Below, in pieces: positions 21,701-30,788 of a stretch of 64,000 bases of DNA (positions within the stretch are counted from its first letter, which is position 1; the number at the start of each line of letters is the position of its first letter). The notes under the pieces are model-generated. The model saw only the letters and a program-made list of their open reading frames with translations, was not told where the DNA came from and made no database searches. Where the stretch lies: contig OZ026604.1 of assembly GCA_964020085.1 (NCBI GenBank), positions 20,203,894 to 20,267,893 of the forward strand, in the 5' to 3' direction. Source of the DNA: Micromussa lordhowensis (taxonomy: Eukaryota > Cnidaria > Anthozoa > Scleractinia > Lobophylliidae). The position numbers were made by a program, and so were the translations under genes.

Positions 21701-24482
21701 GTATAATTATCTGCATGTAGAAATAGAACGGTCTTCAATTGAATGTCGTAACACTTAAACCAAAGTTGTCACTCTGGCCAATCATAAAGGACACAGACAG
21801 TCCAGTGAGCCAATCAAAACCCTGACGCAGATACATGCAGCCGATGCAAAGCGCAGAGAAACGTGTGCAAACAAGTCACGATTGGTTTTGATTTCACTTC
21901 TGATTGTGCGAAAAAGCAGTCTCCTCCGCAGCCGTTTTTTGGGATGTCACGCAACCCTCCCTTTGCGGGAGCGTTGCGTGACATCCCAAAAAACGGCTGC
22001 GGAGGAGACTAGTGAAAAAGTGGCGCAAGTCAAGATTTTTTAAGCCAATCACATTGCGTAGTAATGCAAAATCAAAGCAAGTGCGAATTGCGTTCATCAC
22101 TCAAGGGAAAACCACTCTAAATGTGATTTTTAAAGATTGATTTGTGATGGAATGAAAGAGGATAATCTCAAAGATATTTGATTTTTTCATTGTGATTTTC
22201 TCTGCAGTTTCATGATGGTGTGTATCTTATTTTCTTGCTGGGCCTCCTTGAAGGCTTCTTCGTTCCTCTTTACCAGTTTTACATCACACCTTCCAACAAA
22301 GAACAAAAGGTAGGTAACATTGAATTGTGTGTGTGTGGTAAATCTTTTATCAAATTATAATCAAAGTATAATGGCCTCACAGTGTCGAGTACACAGGTGT
22401 GACAGGGATTGCGCAGTGGTGAAAAGTGCTCGCCTCCCGAAAGCGTGGCCTGGGTTCGACTCCGACCCGGGGCCATATGTGAGTTGGTCATGAGTTTGTT
22501 GTTGGTTCTCGTTTTTCTCCAGGTTCTCCGGTTTTCCTTCCTCCACAAAAACCAACACCTCAATATTCCAATTCGACCAGGATAGAGGACCCGCATGAAA
22601 ACCAGCTAAGGTTTATGTGGCTTCCTCTCTGAACATTGTGCACATAGATTGCTAGCAGCTGGTCTTTGCCCAACCCCCTCCCCCTTAAAAATATAATGGT
22701 CCGTCTTGTGTTGGTAAACAAAGGCCTATCAATGAGAACCCGTATAGCCTCTGTTTCTCATCCATTTCGCCAATGAAAACCAGCCTCAACAACTCGATTC
22801 AAAATCAAACCAAAAGTTTTATGCCTAGCTTATGCTATAAATTAGAAGTAATGTGTCAAAGACCGTGTTTGACCACATAAGACAGTTGAAAATACCACGC
22901 GAAGCGGAATATTTTTGACCTACTTTGAGGTGTTTGGAAATTTAGTCAAACGCTGTCTTGAGTGTTTGATATATCTTCTCGACCGAGACTAAAACTGAAG
23001 AGAAACCGGAGAAATAAATTCGTAAAAATTTATGTTTATTAAGATCAGGTATCCAACAACCGTCATGATTTCCTTTGTTTGAACTTGATGAATTATTAAC
23101 GAGTTTGAGAACACTGAGGGAACGTCATGAGAGACTTGCCCACAATCTTGAAGCTATCCGAAAAACATAGCATATAATCCCGAGTCTTGTAAAGTGATTC
23201 GAAGAAGGTGTAATGTTCTATTTTTACAATGAACAGCTTCATAACGTGGCGTTGGCTATCGATCTCATGAAAGACAGTGGAATGAAATTTTACGCTAAAC
23301 CAGAAGGTAAGGAAATTATATCCAACAATAATACAACTCTCCCATATATCCATGCATTGTAGATGAAAATACTTTGCGATCTTACGGTTGATATTACTCT
23401 TGAGAAATAATGTATTCTCTTACCAACATGTTTGCCAAGGCTCTGAAACAGTTAGAGGAAAAAAAACTCCAAGGTCGACGAAATGCTAGGGGATTTCTTT
23501 TTTTATGTGTATAATGTGGTCGGGCAAATTTGCGTTTCTTGTCAAATTGAGAGAGGTTTGTTTCAATGTTACTGCTGTTCTTGATAATGTGTATTGTTAA
23601 TAACGACTGTCTTTATTGTGGTAAATGAAAGTTATTTCCTGGAAAAGAATTGAAGCAAATGTAAAACGTAAGTTAGCTACTTTTTATTTGATCATTTAAA
23701 GTTGCTTTCTGCTCAGGGGCACGTCTGACCTCCTACGCAGAAGTTCTTAAAGGCTCGCCACGCTCTTATGGATAAGGGAAAGATCGCGTGGCTAGCCCAA
23801 GGGACTTGTACATAAACATAGGAGGCTAGTAAACGTCAAGAAATGTTTGTTCTCTTCATGACATACTTAGAGAAGACACAGATCGCTTTGACGTGGACGG
23901 TCTTGACAAACACGGATTTCCTAATAGCCGTGAGGTGAAAAATGGTTGATCACACGATCACACGATAATTAAATAATAATGTGGTGAGGTTTTTCGTCAA
24001 ACATAATTGGTTAATGTACATTCAGGATCTCGAACGAAACAGCCTCCAGGTTTTCAAGGTTTGTGTCGACATTACGGGAAAGCTCGTTGTGAATGTCGCA
24101 CAGTTATACAACGTTGCTTTAAAGCCATTTTGCTGTCTTCATCCGAAGAAGCCTGGGACCGCGGCTGGAAGGGCCGAGAAGAAACTGGTTCAGAGAGAAA
24201 TGGCCGAGGGGGGAATGAGTTGGGGGTTGGGGCGTCTCCTCTCACTCTGTCTCTCTCCCCTCCTCCTTCTCCTCTCTCTTCTGTCATTTTTCTTCCCGCT
24301 TTCCCTTCACCTTATCCTCAACTAGAGAACCTGTTCACAGACTTCATTCGTAGCAGTTTTTACTTAGTTTTGTCGCTTACGTCAATTTTGTAAATCTCTC
24401 CCCAGATGTAGTTCAAAAGGACCTCAAGTCAACATTAAGAATCCTCTACTGCTTGTTCCAGAAGTACAAGAACTTAAAATAG
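3257..24482 (+). CDS. PARVA: Parvin (actopaxin), complete 13-exon gene
   Basis: Focal-adhesion adaptor that joins integrin-linked kinase and PINCH and links integrins to actin and paxillin. Exons: 3257-3380, 6328-6411, 6830-6900, 8218-8320, 8519-8580, 15639-15720, 18301-18484, 19745-19764, 20424-20485, 21626-21694, 22208-22309, 23237-23306, 24406-24482. Every intron is GT-AG, phases agree throughout, and the total is 1110 nt (369 residues; human alpha-parvin 372). The N-terminus is Ser/Pro-rich with a basic TLTRRKKGQE motif. The first calponin-homology domain starts near residue 90 (VLLDWINDELS) and runs through exon 7 (VAILHLLVSLARHF). The second spans about residue 244 to the end (RDAFDALFDNAPEKLNVVKK, GVYLIFLLGLLEGFFVPL, LRILYCLFQKYKNLK stop). 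Exon 8 is a 20 nt microexon in the inter-domain linker. Intron 5 (7.1 kb) contains a large foldback transposon. Symbol given by family; alpha and beta forms arose within vertebrates. Confidence 0.97.
4397..4463 (+). repeat. Degenerate CCCTCAC-type short tandem repeat
   Basis: About nine imperfect copies of a 7 bp CCCTCAC/CCCTCAT unit lie in parvin intron 1. Low-complexity sequence; no function seen. Confidence 0.75.
4580..5836. mobile_element. Palindromic TIR element in parvin intron 1, interrupted by a second element
   Basis: Ends are near-perfect inverted repeats: CAGTGCTTTCAATAGGA at 4580 and its complement TCCTATTGAAAAGCACTG ending at 5836. Internal arms are also inverted: the segment around 4670-4795 (ACGGTCATTCCCGTAAAACC, TTGTTTCGCG, AAACTGCAG) reappears reversed at about 5155-5270. 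No transposase frame is seen, so it is non-autonomous. The right arm is split by the nested element at 5273-5754. Confidence 0.75.
5273..5754. mobile_element. Nested TIR element, AGGCCGGTACACACGAGGG ends, TAA target duplication
   Basis: Begins AGGCCGGTACACACGAGGGA and ends with the complement, flanked on both sides by TAA (5270-5272 and 5755-5757). A 3 bp TWA duplication fits PIF/Harbinger-type elements. Inside are several imperfect repeats of a unit containing GGAGCGTGTTTCAGGAGCA and CTCCCTCGTGTGTACTG. It sits inside the older element at 4580-5836, so the order of insertion is clear. Frames inside it are repeat-derived and not genes. Confidence 0.8.
5866..6017. mobile_element. Short palindromic MITE, copy 1
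   Basis: Ends GTAGGTCAAAATGAAATTC and the reverse complement GAATTTCATTTTGACCTGC, with an internal inverted TTTGTCTTCTAACCC / GGGTTAGAAGACAAA pair. The same element occurs at 28392-28524. Confidence 0.8.
9230..10195 (+). repeat. 20 bp-period tandem array, left arm of foldback
   Basis: Almost every 20 nt begins TGGTTTAGC. Two sub-unit types alternate (TATTGTGAAT and TTACATCAAA following the shared core), giving a 40 bp higher-order unit from about 9520 onward. About 47 sub-units. Periodicity is exact over most of the tract. Confidence 0.92.
10329..10440 (+). promoter_or_regulatory. Promoter-like segment and first-exon-like sequence in left foldback arm
   Basis: A perfect CRE/ATF palindrome TGACGTCA (10329-10336) is followed 12 bp later by a perfect E2F-type palindrome TTTGGCGCGAAA (10348-10359). 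About 80 bp downstream a consensus splice donor (CCG then GTAAGT) begins at 10441. This layout looks like a promoter and 5' exon pointing toward the loop. The mirror copy lies in the right arm. Confidence 0.5.
11085..11317 (+). pseudogene. Coding-like relic in left foldback arm
   Basis: One frame stays open from about 11085 (SSYLWLPFFKSASA) through VTAAADLLRRGCEALG and a Ser/Thr/Gly-rich linker to IIQEHRRLFNRQM, ending at a possible donor (ATG then GTGTGT). The composition reads like real coding sequence, perhaps a captured exon. In the right arm the reverse-oriented copy has TTATGA where the left has TTAAGA, which puts a stop in the frame. Family not recognised with confidence. Confidence 0.35.
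11854..12113. other. 260 bp insertion present only in the right foldback arm
   Basis: Comparing the arms, left GTTAAC-AAAAAAT is continuous, whereas the right arm has 260 bp between these motifs. The segment contains a poly-A run and AT-rich sequence, with no clear inverted ends or target duplication. It could instead be sequence lost from the left arm. Confidence 0.6.
12164..12461. mobile_element. Hairpin MITE A inserted in the right foldback arm
   Basis: Starts AACAATTATCCTGC and contains a long imperfect stem (GGAATATCGTCTGAT paired with ATCAGACGATATTCC). Flanked by TAATAATT at 12156-12163 and 12462-12469. Non-coding. Confidence 0.8.
12470..12756. mobile_element. Hairpin MITE B, adjacent to MITE A at the same target
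   Basis: Starts AACAATTATTCCATGAGCGC and ends GATCCAGTTTT, with an internal stem GGATATGAGATGA / TCATCTCATATCC. Flanked by TAATAATT at 12462-12469 and 12757-12764. Close relatives lie at 37881-38170 and 57373-57664, with a variant at 39590-39970. Confidence 0.82.
13302..13413 (-). promoter_or_regulatory. Mirror copy of the promoter-like segment, right foldback arm
   Basis: TGACGTCA at 13406-13413 and TTTCGCGCCAAA at 13383-13394 are the exact reverse-complement counterparts of the left-arm sites. The donor-like GTAAGT also lies in reverse orientation just below 13302. If both copies are active, the two transcripts would converge on the loop. Confidence 0.5.
13550..14625 (-). repeat. 20 bp-period tandem array, right arm of foldback
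   Basis: Reverse complement of the left array (unit core GCTAAACCA). It is about 100 bp longer than the left, equal to five extra sub-units plus a 7 bp insertion near 13770. Array length therefore changes independently in the two arms. Confidence 0.92.
15758..17283. mobile_element. Possible TIR element in parvin intron 6 carrying a coding relic
   Basis: Left end TTAAAGTG..CTACATGTAACGCCC at 15758 and right end GGGTTACATGCACTTTAA ending near 17283 are imperfect inverted repeats. AGTGCTTATTTT-like and GCAGTAATTT-like stretches are also mirrored just inside. No clear target duplication. Borders are approximate. Confidence 0.4.
16054..16330 (+). pseudogene. Frameshifted relic with acidic N-terminal-type sequence
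   Basis: A short frame from 16054 (MSSTSSDSEMTFDSKGSE) stops at 16117. An overlapping block in another frame (16137 onward) reads DDDQADLYADDPLANEDW followed by a charged helix-like stretch. Together they look like the start of a serine/acid-rich protein broken by a frameshift. The style recalls a multi-copy anthozoan family often annotated as P2X7-like; that recollection is weak evidence. Confidence 0.35.
19611..19641. repeat. TTAA/AATT microsatellite
   Basis: Seven to eight units of TTAA with one interruption, in parvin intron 7. Confidence 0.85.
21020..21190 (+). repeat. Dispersed repeat fragment, likely retroelement 3' end
   Basis: Contains CTGACGAAGGGCCAACGCTC and GGTGGCCAATTCACATCATC, which I recall as a very common motif in cnidarian repeats near retroelement 3' ends. 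Only a fragment is present, in parvin intron 9. Class uncertain. Confidence 0.4.
21540..21594 (+). repeat. Microsatellite: TCACG, then ACTTC, then ACTTT units
   Basis: Successive 5 bp units drift from CACGT to CACTT to ACTTT, just upstream of parvin exon 10 (starts 21626). The tract may form part of the polypyrimidine region but is not an obvious splice element. Confidence 0.8.
21765..22135. mobile_element. Repeat element in parvin intron 10, interrupted by a perfect hairpin
   Basis: Begins near CACTCTGGCCAATCA and resembles the sequence at about 45010-45240 (CGCTCTGGTCAATCAGAAAGG, then GAGTCACGATTG). It carries the 93 bp hairpin described separately. Borders are approximate. Confidence 0.5.
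21918..22010. mobile_element. Perfect hairpin insertion, 38 bp arms
   Basis: Left arm 21918-21955 starts AGTCTCCTCCGCAGCC and right arm 21973-22010 is its exact complement, with a 17 nt loop. The inner arm ends in GTCACGCAAC, a motif also forming an inverted pair at about 26755-26805. Probably a tiny MITE or a solo end of a larger DNA element. Confidence 0.75.
22399..22640 (+). mobile_element. tRNA-derived SINE, copy 2
   Basis: A head with A-box-like GGATTGCGCAGTGGTGAAAA and B-box-like GGGTTCGACTCCGACC is followed by a body with GTTTTTCTCCAGGTTCTCCG and CTCCACAAAAACCAACACC. Related to the older copy at 2846-3035. Located in parvin intron 11. Confidence 0.75.
22865..22980. repeat. Palindromic repeat, TATCAAACAC family, copy 1
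   Basis: Ends in TGTTTGATATA and contains CTACTTTGAGGTGTTTGGA and GAAGCGGAATATTTT. Related palindromes with GACAGTGTTTCATCGG lie at 27948-28015 and 39806-39935. Confidence 0.5.
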
Positions 24483-24594
24483 TTCACGAGTCAGTGTTCT
24501 TTGGCTTCTGTATTATTTCATTCTAGTACTATATAGGGACAAAGTGCTACACACCCCACCCTTGCTGCTCACTTGTTACGCAGTGTCACGTTTA

Positions 24595-24994
24595 AGGCGG
24601 GGGTAAACATGAATAGGCGTGAAATTTGAAGCGATATAAAAAAGGAAATTGTTAGGATTAAGATGGGTTGGAAACACTACCAGACAGTTGAACCCAGCAA
24701 AAGAGAGCCCCTGGTTGCTAGGGGACTGTTTGGTATCCGTCTACTAACTCTTCACTTCAAATTTCAATTTTCCAAATCCATCAAATCTTCAACATTTCGT
24801 ATTTTCCTCAATTTAACCTATCCTTTGAGAAAAAATATCTCTTTCCCAAAATGCCCAAAAATTTACACAAAACCGCCAAACAGTGGTTAATGAGATAAGC
24901 AGAGAGATTTAGTGTCGCCTGAAACATGACCGAGATATAGGCAGAAAGGCCGTGTTAAGCGACCTCAAAACAGCCCTCACGTTTACCCCCGCCT
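24595..24994. mobile_element. 400 bp TIR element, AGGCGGGGGTAAAC ends
   Basis: Left end AGGCGGGGGTAAACATGA and right end the complement of AGGCGGGGGTAAACGTGA, with TA on both sides (TTAA context). Non-coding and non-autonomous, 110 bp downstream of the parvin stop codon. Confidence 0.75.
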
Positions 24995-27683
24995 TAATTA
25001 GACTACGAATAGTCTCTCGTTCGCTTAGTCCATCAAAGGTGACGTGAGTAAAATATGCCAGAAAAAAATGGCTGTGTGACATCTCCCCCCACTAGATTTT
25101 ACGCGGCCACTTTTTTGCTCGCGTGTTTTTCGTGTCACGCCCGTCGATGGAGACTACTTATGGTCTACGTTACATAGTCTGAATTGTCACTCCTAAGAGT
25201 GCATAAGTTTGACGACTGAAAAGTAATCCGATCACAAATTTATTTTTTCTACGTGAAAATTTGGCTCAGTGGCTTTCATTTGAATGGTCATGGGGAAACG
25301 TTTTATCCAAAGTCTTCAAACTTAAAACCACCTTGTACTATGAGCTTAGATAGTGCTACATTCAAACAGTGTTCAAAAGCTTTCATTTGAATGGTCACAC
25401 TCGCCGTTAGGGTTTCATATTAGAACGACTATGAACAGCATAAGTGAACGGCACCACATGAAAGTTCTTCTCAATACCTCGTATAAATATTTTTACAGTG
25501 TAGTTTCATCCACCAAAAATCGATGACTATCAATAAGCTCGACTTTCAATTCTCAAAAGTGAAGCGATTTTACCCCTCCCGTCCCTCACTTCCATTTTTG
25601 TCCTCCCCAGGCAAATTCGTAAATGGTAATAGGCCATTTCCGAATTACCTTTAGCCTCTTTCTCAAAGCGAGTCTTGGTGCTCATCCTTTCATATGAAAA
25701 TGATATTTCATTCACATGCAAATTAAACTCATTTTCATATGAATGATTGTGTGAATGATCGCTTTGAAAGAGAGGATTTAGGTAACTCGGAAATGGTCTA
25801 TTCATTTACTTTAATTACTCAGTATCATTTTAGCGGTAACTATATAACGTGACTTCACGAAAAAAAAAACGATGCGTGGATATTTTCTGGTGTTAGTGCG
25901 GTAAATATTAAAGAAGTGGAAACTCTTTTAAATTGTTAATACAGAGCAATATTTTTGTACAATGAAACCCTACGATACTATTTTATGCTACAAAACGTGT
26001 ATACAAATTAGGGTAAAACTTTCGCAAAAATGTATTTGAGTGGCTGTTGTATATTAAAAAATAATGTTTTAATAGTGGTCAATGCTCTTATAGCTACAAC
26101 TAGCTGCTTCACCGGGATGCCATTGAAACTGGGGTACTGTGAAACAACTACACGCTGCCTCTCGCTGACCGATGATGTAAGATGTTATGTTAAGTAGTGT
26201 ACTATGGGTTCCGAAACCTTTTGCTACACTCGTAAGACAAAGGGCGCGCTGTAAGGAATTCATGACTGAGAAAAGTTTATATAAATCATTAGCTGAAGGC
26301 GCAACGGTGATTTCGTTGTGTTGTGTGACAAGAACCAAGGTAACGAGTATTCTATGAGTGTAAACAGCTACTTCAATATACTAAATATAGATAGGTAATT
26401 ATAGATTAATTTTTATTTTGAATATTCAGTTTGTAATAAAAATATAAGCAGAAAACTTGCTTGTTAAACTCTTGATGTGACTGAAAATACTGTTCTAGTG
26501 TTGCGATTGGTGATATACAGTTTCTAAGGTTTTTGTTAGCCTATCTGTTTTTTCTTTCTTCTTCTTTCTGAATATTCGGTGGCTTTTGTCCACCTTCATC
26601 AGAGTTGCAATCAAGAACGAAGCTAATGATGGAGGTGGCAGAAGCCACGGAAAGTTCACAAAAGAAAAAAAAAAACGAAAAAACTCGGAAAATGTATATT
26701 GCTTGTTTGCTTCTGTTGACAATGGTCGCGCCAGTCCAGTTTTGTCCCTCTCCCAGTCACGCAACGCTGGGGAGAGAGGGTGTCTCTCTCCCTACCGTTG
26801 CGTGACAGAGAGAGGGCCAGCTCTATGGCCTGTCGCAGTTTGAAGCGTAGTGGGTCGTAGGCAATGTTCCGTGTGCCTCTTAATTACGACAAGATCGCAC
26901 TTCCCGCCGGCCGATAAAGGTGACCCGAGGGATGAAAATGGTGTTTCACATGTCCGTATCTGGCTTCAATTATGTGGATCTCAGTGTCTGTCCTGCTTCC
27001 CGGTCAACTGAGCCTGAGAGAGTCTGACCCCGAAATTATGAGATAATTGGTGTTCGATTATATGCAGTGTAAAATAGCTGACCAAGAAACAGAGAAGGGC
27101 TTATAAAGAAGCTATACGGTAAATATAATAATACGTGTAATTCTCAGAGTTTGGGGGATTCCTGTTTGAGGGTAGGTAAGTTGTACTTGATTTTATTAGC
27201 GTAATTTATTTTTTGTTTTTCCTTTGCCAAAACTAAATTCGATATCATTATTTTTTTTAATTCCGGCGGAGCTCAAATATATATAGCCGGTCTCAGAGTT
27301 TTAACAAACCCTCTTACAATTTGTAAGATGTTGTGTTTCAAAGGAAATAAGTCAAATCTCTGTTTCAATTATTTCCTTGAAAACCATAGAAGTGTTACTA
27401 CATTTAAGCTTAATTGACCATCGGGAAACGCACGGGAAACTGCAGAAATTTGGAACATTCATCAAGCTTCGAATTTGTGTCATCCACGGTCGAGTGTTGA
27501 TTGATACTTGATCAACATTTCGACTAACACATCTCAACCGACATTCGGTTGGCCAAGAGGCGACTAATTTTTGCAGACACGCCACCGAGTGTGTATGTGC
27601 TGGTTGACACTCGGACAACTATTGACTGATGTTTGATCTAGTGTTGATCAAGATGTCGATCAAGTGTCAGTCTAGTGCCGACC

Positions 27684-27888
27684 CGGTGTGCGACACTTGC
27701 AGACTGCAGACTGCAGACTGCAGACTACATTTAGGTCTAAATAGCACTCTGGTTAGCCTGAATCAGTCAGGTTAGCCTGAATAGCACTCAGGTTAGCCTG
27801 TTTACGGTTAGCTATTGGTAATGGAAATGGGAATACAATATTTTAGTTAAAAAGTCTACAGTCTGCAGTCTGCAAGTGTCGCACACCG
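27684..27888. mobile_element. 205 bp MITE with 9 bp target duplication, GCAGACT-repeat ends
   Basis: Ends CGGTGTGCGACACTTGCAGA and complement, continuing into repeated GCAGACT. The 9 bp GTGCCGACC lies directly outside both ends (27675-27683 and 27889-27897), as expected for Mutator-like elements. The interior has three copies of GGTTAGCCTGAAT-type sequence, the same unit amplified at 58505-58757. Confidence 0.85.
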
Positions 27889-27947
27889 GTGCCGACCAAG
27901 TATAAATTGGTATGTCGATCGAGTATCCGGCAAGTGTCAATCAAGTA

Positions 27948-28015
27948 ATATATCAAACACGAGAGACAGTGTTTCATCGGGACATCCAAACACCGAGAAA
28001 AGAGTTGAAATAGCT
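27948..28015. repeat. Palindrome-family half element, TATCAAACAC family, copy 2
   Basis: TATCAAACACGAGAGACAGT followed by GTTTCATCGG and CATCCAAACACC. Only one arm is recognisable here. Confidence 0.5.
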
Positions 28016-28391
28016 CTATAGTTTTGTTAAAACTCCTGTGGTGGGCAAGTGGTTCACACTGCTGCAGCTTATCCTGGATTCTCTAGCATAAAGCAGCTTG
28101 CGGTAGTGATACTTCTCTTCCCCTCCCCCTACCACCCACTGCTGAATAAGGTGCTACTCCATAGCAGGGTTGCAAATACCCATCTTTATACCAAGCCATA
28201 GAAACTACAGCCAATCAGAACACTGGAAATCCATTGTATACTCAATGGTATTACACGTAACCATCATATGTCGCATTGTTTGTTTTGGCCACTGGTATTT
28301 TCAATATGGCATGATATGAAATTATTATGCAGCACTATATTTTGGTACACCATGGAACATTCCACTTGCCACTTGAATTTTCTTGGTAGAC

Positions 28392-28524
28392 ATGTTGCAG
28401 GTCAAAATGAAATTCAGGTTAAGATTATTTTAACCTAGTTTGATTCTCAATTTCCCTTGTCTTCTAACCGTAATTATTCATGATCCATTTAAGAGACAAG
28501 GAATTTCATTTTGACCTGCAACAT
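28392..28524. mobile_element. Short palindromic MITE, copy 2
   Basis: ATGTTGCAGGTCAAAATGAA and its complement form the ends; the body matches the copy at 5866-6017, with a shortened right half. Confidence 0.8.
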
Positions 28525-29787
28525 ACACGTAAGTCTAAAAGGCTCATGTGTATGAAAAAAATATAAGTGACATACATGTAAGTGACTTGTGGGACATTTG
28601 TGATTGCCTGACCAGAGTGGTTACATTTCCACTATCGTGAACATGACTTTCAAAAGTCAAAAGTCTCGTTTTCATTGACTGAAACCTAAAGTACAAGCTA
28701 AATTATAAGTAAATTATAAGTACATGCACTCAAACTATAAAAAGAGAGATGTCATGGGTTTCACACTAGTAATCAATGCTTTCGAGTGGTATACCATGGA
28801 ATATCCCACAAGTCAGTTGACAGTATTTTCTCAATGGCTGGTTTGCATGTGTCATGCCATCAACAATAAAAATTGTAACCAATCAAGAAGTCAAGAAGCT
28901 GGGATATGAAAGATGATTGATATATAAGCAAATTCGCCAAGATTTAGGTATGTGTGGTTATTTGTTCGTGCGTTATTCGGAAAAGTGTTTCACCCAAATT
29001 TATAGGGCTTTGTATGATATGGAGACGCCATGTTGGTGCCCTTTGGAGGGGCACCAACATGGCGACCATAAAGTTACAGAAACTTCTGTCATTGAGTTTT
29101 GCCATCGAAAACGAAATGTTATTACCCTAGAGCCCCGACACATTGAAGTTAATAGTTCTTCTAGAGCAAGAACTGTTTAGTTAGCAAAAACTTGAGCAAT
29201 AGCTCATCTTTTGACCTACTCAAGAAACTTATCGGGCCGCCATTTTAATGTAAAGCAATGCATAAACTTGGAAATTCAAACATGCTCTAGTACATAATGA
29301 GAAACCTTGTTGGGCTTACTGTAAATGTTGCAAAACATCAAGTTATTAGAGGGTCTTACATCAGATGAAACTAAAACTTCAGAAGAATTGATAATTGTTT
29401 ATTTTGGAAAATGATGTTGTCACATGAAAACCAAGAATTTTAAGCAAGCGTATGTGTAAGCCGAGAAATTACATGTGATGAGTGGGATATTCCATGACAT
29501 ACCACGAGAGAGCATTGCATAACTATTTTATACCATGCTATAGCAAATACAGTGGCTAACACAGTCATCATGTCATATGTGCAACACATGATGTAAAGGA
29601 TGGGTATAATGCTTTCCTGAATTTTGATTGGCTGTTTTTCTATGGTATGGTATTAATAAACATAAGGTTAAGGTTGTGATTTTCGGCCAGTGAGAAACTA
29701 GAGAGCAAAACTGAAAACCAGTACATGGGACAAGGTACATTTTTCCTTTTTTCCGTTTTCTTTTTTCCGTTTTTCTTTTTTCCTTAA

Positions 29788-29832
29788 GGAGGCAGCACTG
29801 TGACCTAGTGGTTAGGGCGCTGAATGAGCTAC
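29788..29832 (+). mobile_element. tRNA-derived SINE head fragment
   Basis: GGCAGCACTGTGACCTAGTG followed by GTTAGGGCGCT looks like the A-box half of a tRNA-derived SINE. The B-box half is missing. Lies about 90 bp before the acetyltransferase start codon. Confidence 0.45.
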
Positions 29833-29922
29833 CTTGGTAAAAATAGTTAGTACTTACCTTGCCTTACCTTAACTAACAAACTTGTAGACAACCATAACAC
29901 TTCCTGTTTTCTCAATGCAGAC

Positions 29923-30654
29923 ATGACACTGCAAACAGAAGTCAAGCAAGACAAATATACTGATGTCATTATTCGCTCATTCCAATCACGTGACAGTCAC
30001 ATGGTTCGCAACATCTTTGCAGAAAGTATGGGAGAAATGCGTGGTCCCTTTGTCCATGATGTCATGTCGCAGGCTATTTTGTATGGATTGTTATTATCGC
30101 TGCCCGCATGGCTTCTAAACTATGTATGGCCCCTTTGTTCATTCAAGCTCTATATTTTTGTCCTATTTGCTCTGTTGCTTACCTTGTTCGTTGTATTACA
30201 CATCGGTTTCTCAAGGTACATTCAAACTTGCTTACACACAGATTTAGACAATGTGGAAAGTACCTACTTGTGTCAAAAGAAATCCCACATGTGGGTGGCG
30301 GAGTTACACGGGACAATCATTGGCATGGTCGCTCTTGTTCCCCTGGACGACCAGGAGGACAGCTTCGGGAAACGTCGGGAGACTGTCGGAAGGCTTCGGA
30401 GAATGGCCGTTTTGCCCGAGTTCCGACGACTAGGTGTAGCTAGGAGACTGCTCGATGAACTTTTAGATCATGCTAGAGAGATAGGTTATAAACAAGTCGT
30501 ATTATTGACAACCAGCGCTCAACAGGCGGCGCTACAATTTTACCCAAAGCACGGGTTTCAGTTAGTGTCTAAAAGACTTGCTAATAGAGCTCTGAGAGGC
30601 TTTTATCATTATGTGTACTGCTACGATCTTGAAAGACGGAATAAAGTTTCCTGA
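29923..30654 (+). CDS. NAT8-like membrane-bound GNAT N-acetyltransferase
   Basis: 243 residues, close to the usual length of the NAT8/NAT8L (camello-like) family, which uses acetyl-CoA to acetylate amines such as cysteine conjugates, aspartate or lysine at ER-type membranes. Visible features: an N-terminal ESMGEM motif region, a long hydrophobic hairpin at about residues 48-98 (AILYGLLLSLPAWLLNYVW, then FVLFALLLTLFVVLHIGF), and a GNAT core with RRMAVLPEFRRLGVARRLL at 159-177. The acetyl-CoA pyrophosphate loop RRLGVA is at 168-173. The C-terminal half has the usual ALQFYPKHGF motif. The start is preceded by a polypyrimidine tract and CAG ending at 29920, so a 5'-untranslated intron is likely and the whole coding region is in one exon. 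The exact substrate cannot be told from sequence. A second, overlapping AATAAA lies in the last codons. Confidence 0.92.
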   Translation: MTLQTEVKQDKYTDVIIRSFQSRDSHMVRNIFAESMGEMRGPFVHDVMSQAILYGLLLSLPAWLLNYVWPLCSFKLYIFVLFALLLTLFVVLHIGFSRYIQTCLHTDLDNVESTYLCQKKSHMWVAELHGTIIGMVALVPLDDQEDSFGKRRETVGRLRRMAVLPEFRRLGVARRLLDELLDHAREIGYKQVVLLTTSAQQAALQFYPKHGFQLVSKRLANRALRGFYHYVYCYDLERRNKVS

Positions 30655-30782
30655 AGTTGAAATTTCTCTTATCCTTGGCTTGAGGCCAATTAGGAAAGAG
30701 AACTTTCAGTAACAAGCTGTGACAATGACCCTTTTAACTCAGTTATCAAACCTTTTTCAAGGCCTGATGCTCAATTTCCTCA

Positions 30783-30788
30783 AATAAA
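30783..30788 (+). terminator. Candidate poly(A) signal for the acetyltransferase gene
   Basis: AATAAA 129 bp after the stop codon. An alternative AATAAA overlaps the final codons at about 30641. Confidence 0.45.

Larger units (their letters stand above)
24483..29922. other. Intergenic region between parvin and the acetyltransferase
   Basis: No convincing coding exon. It holds TIR elements at 24595-24994 and 27684-27888, a MITE at 28392-28524, a SINE head fragment at 29788-29832, an inverted motif pair GACTACGAATAGTCTC / GAGACTACTTATGG around 25010-25165, and a GTTGCGTGAC inverted pair near 26755-26805. The sequence just upstream of 29923 ends in a polypyrimidine tract and CAG, suggesting a 5'-untranslated exon somewhere in this spacer. 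Confidence 0.6.

Noticed and set aside
24007..24393. 128-codon frame rich in Ser, Pro and Leu
   Set aside because: It lies in a CT-rich tract in parvin intron 12 and overlaps other frames; composition explains it.
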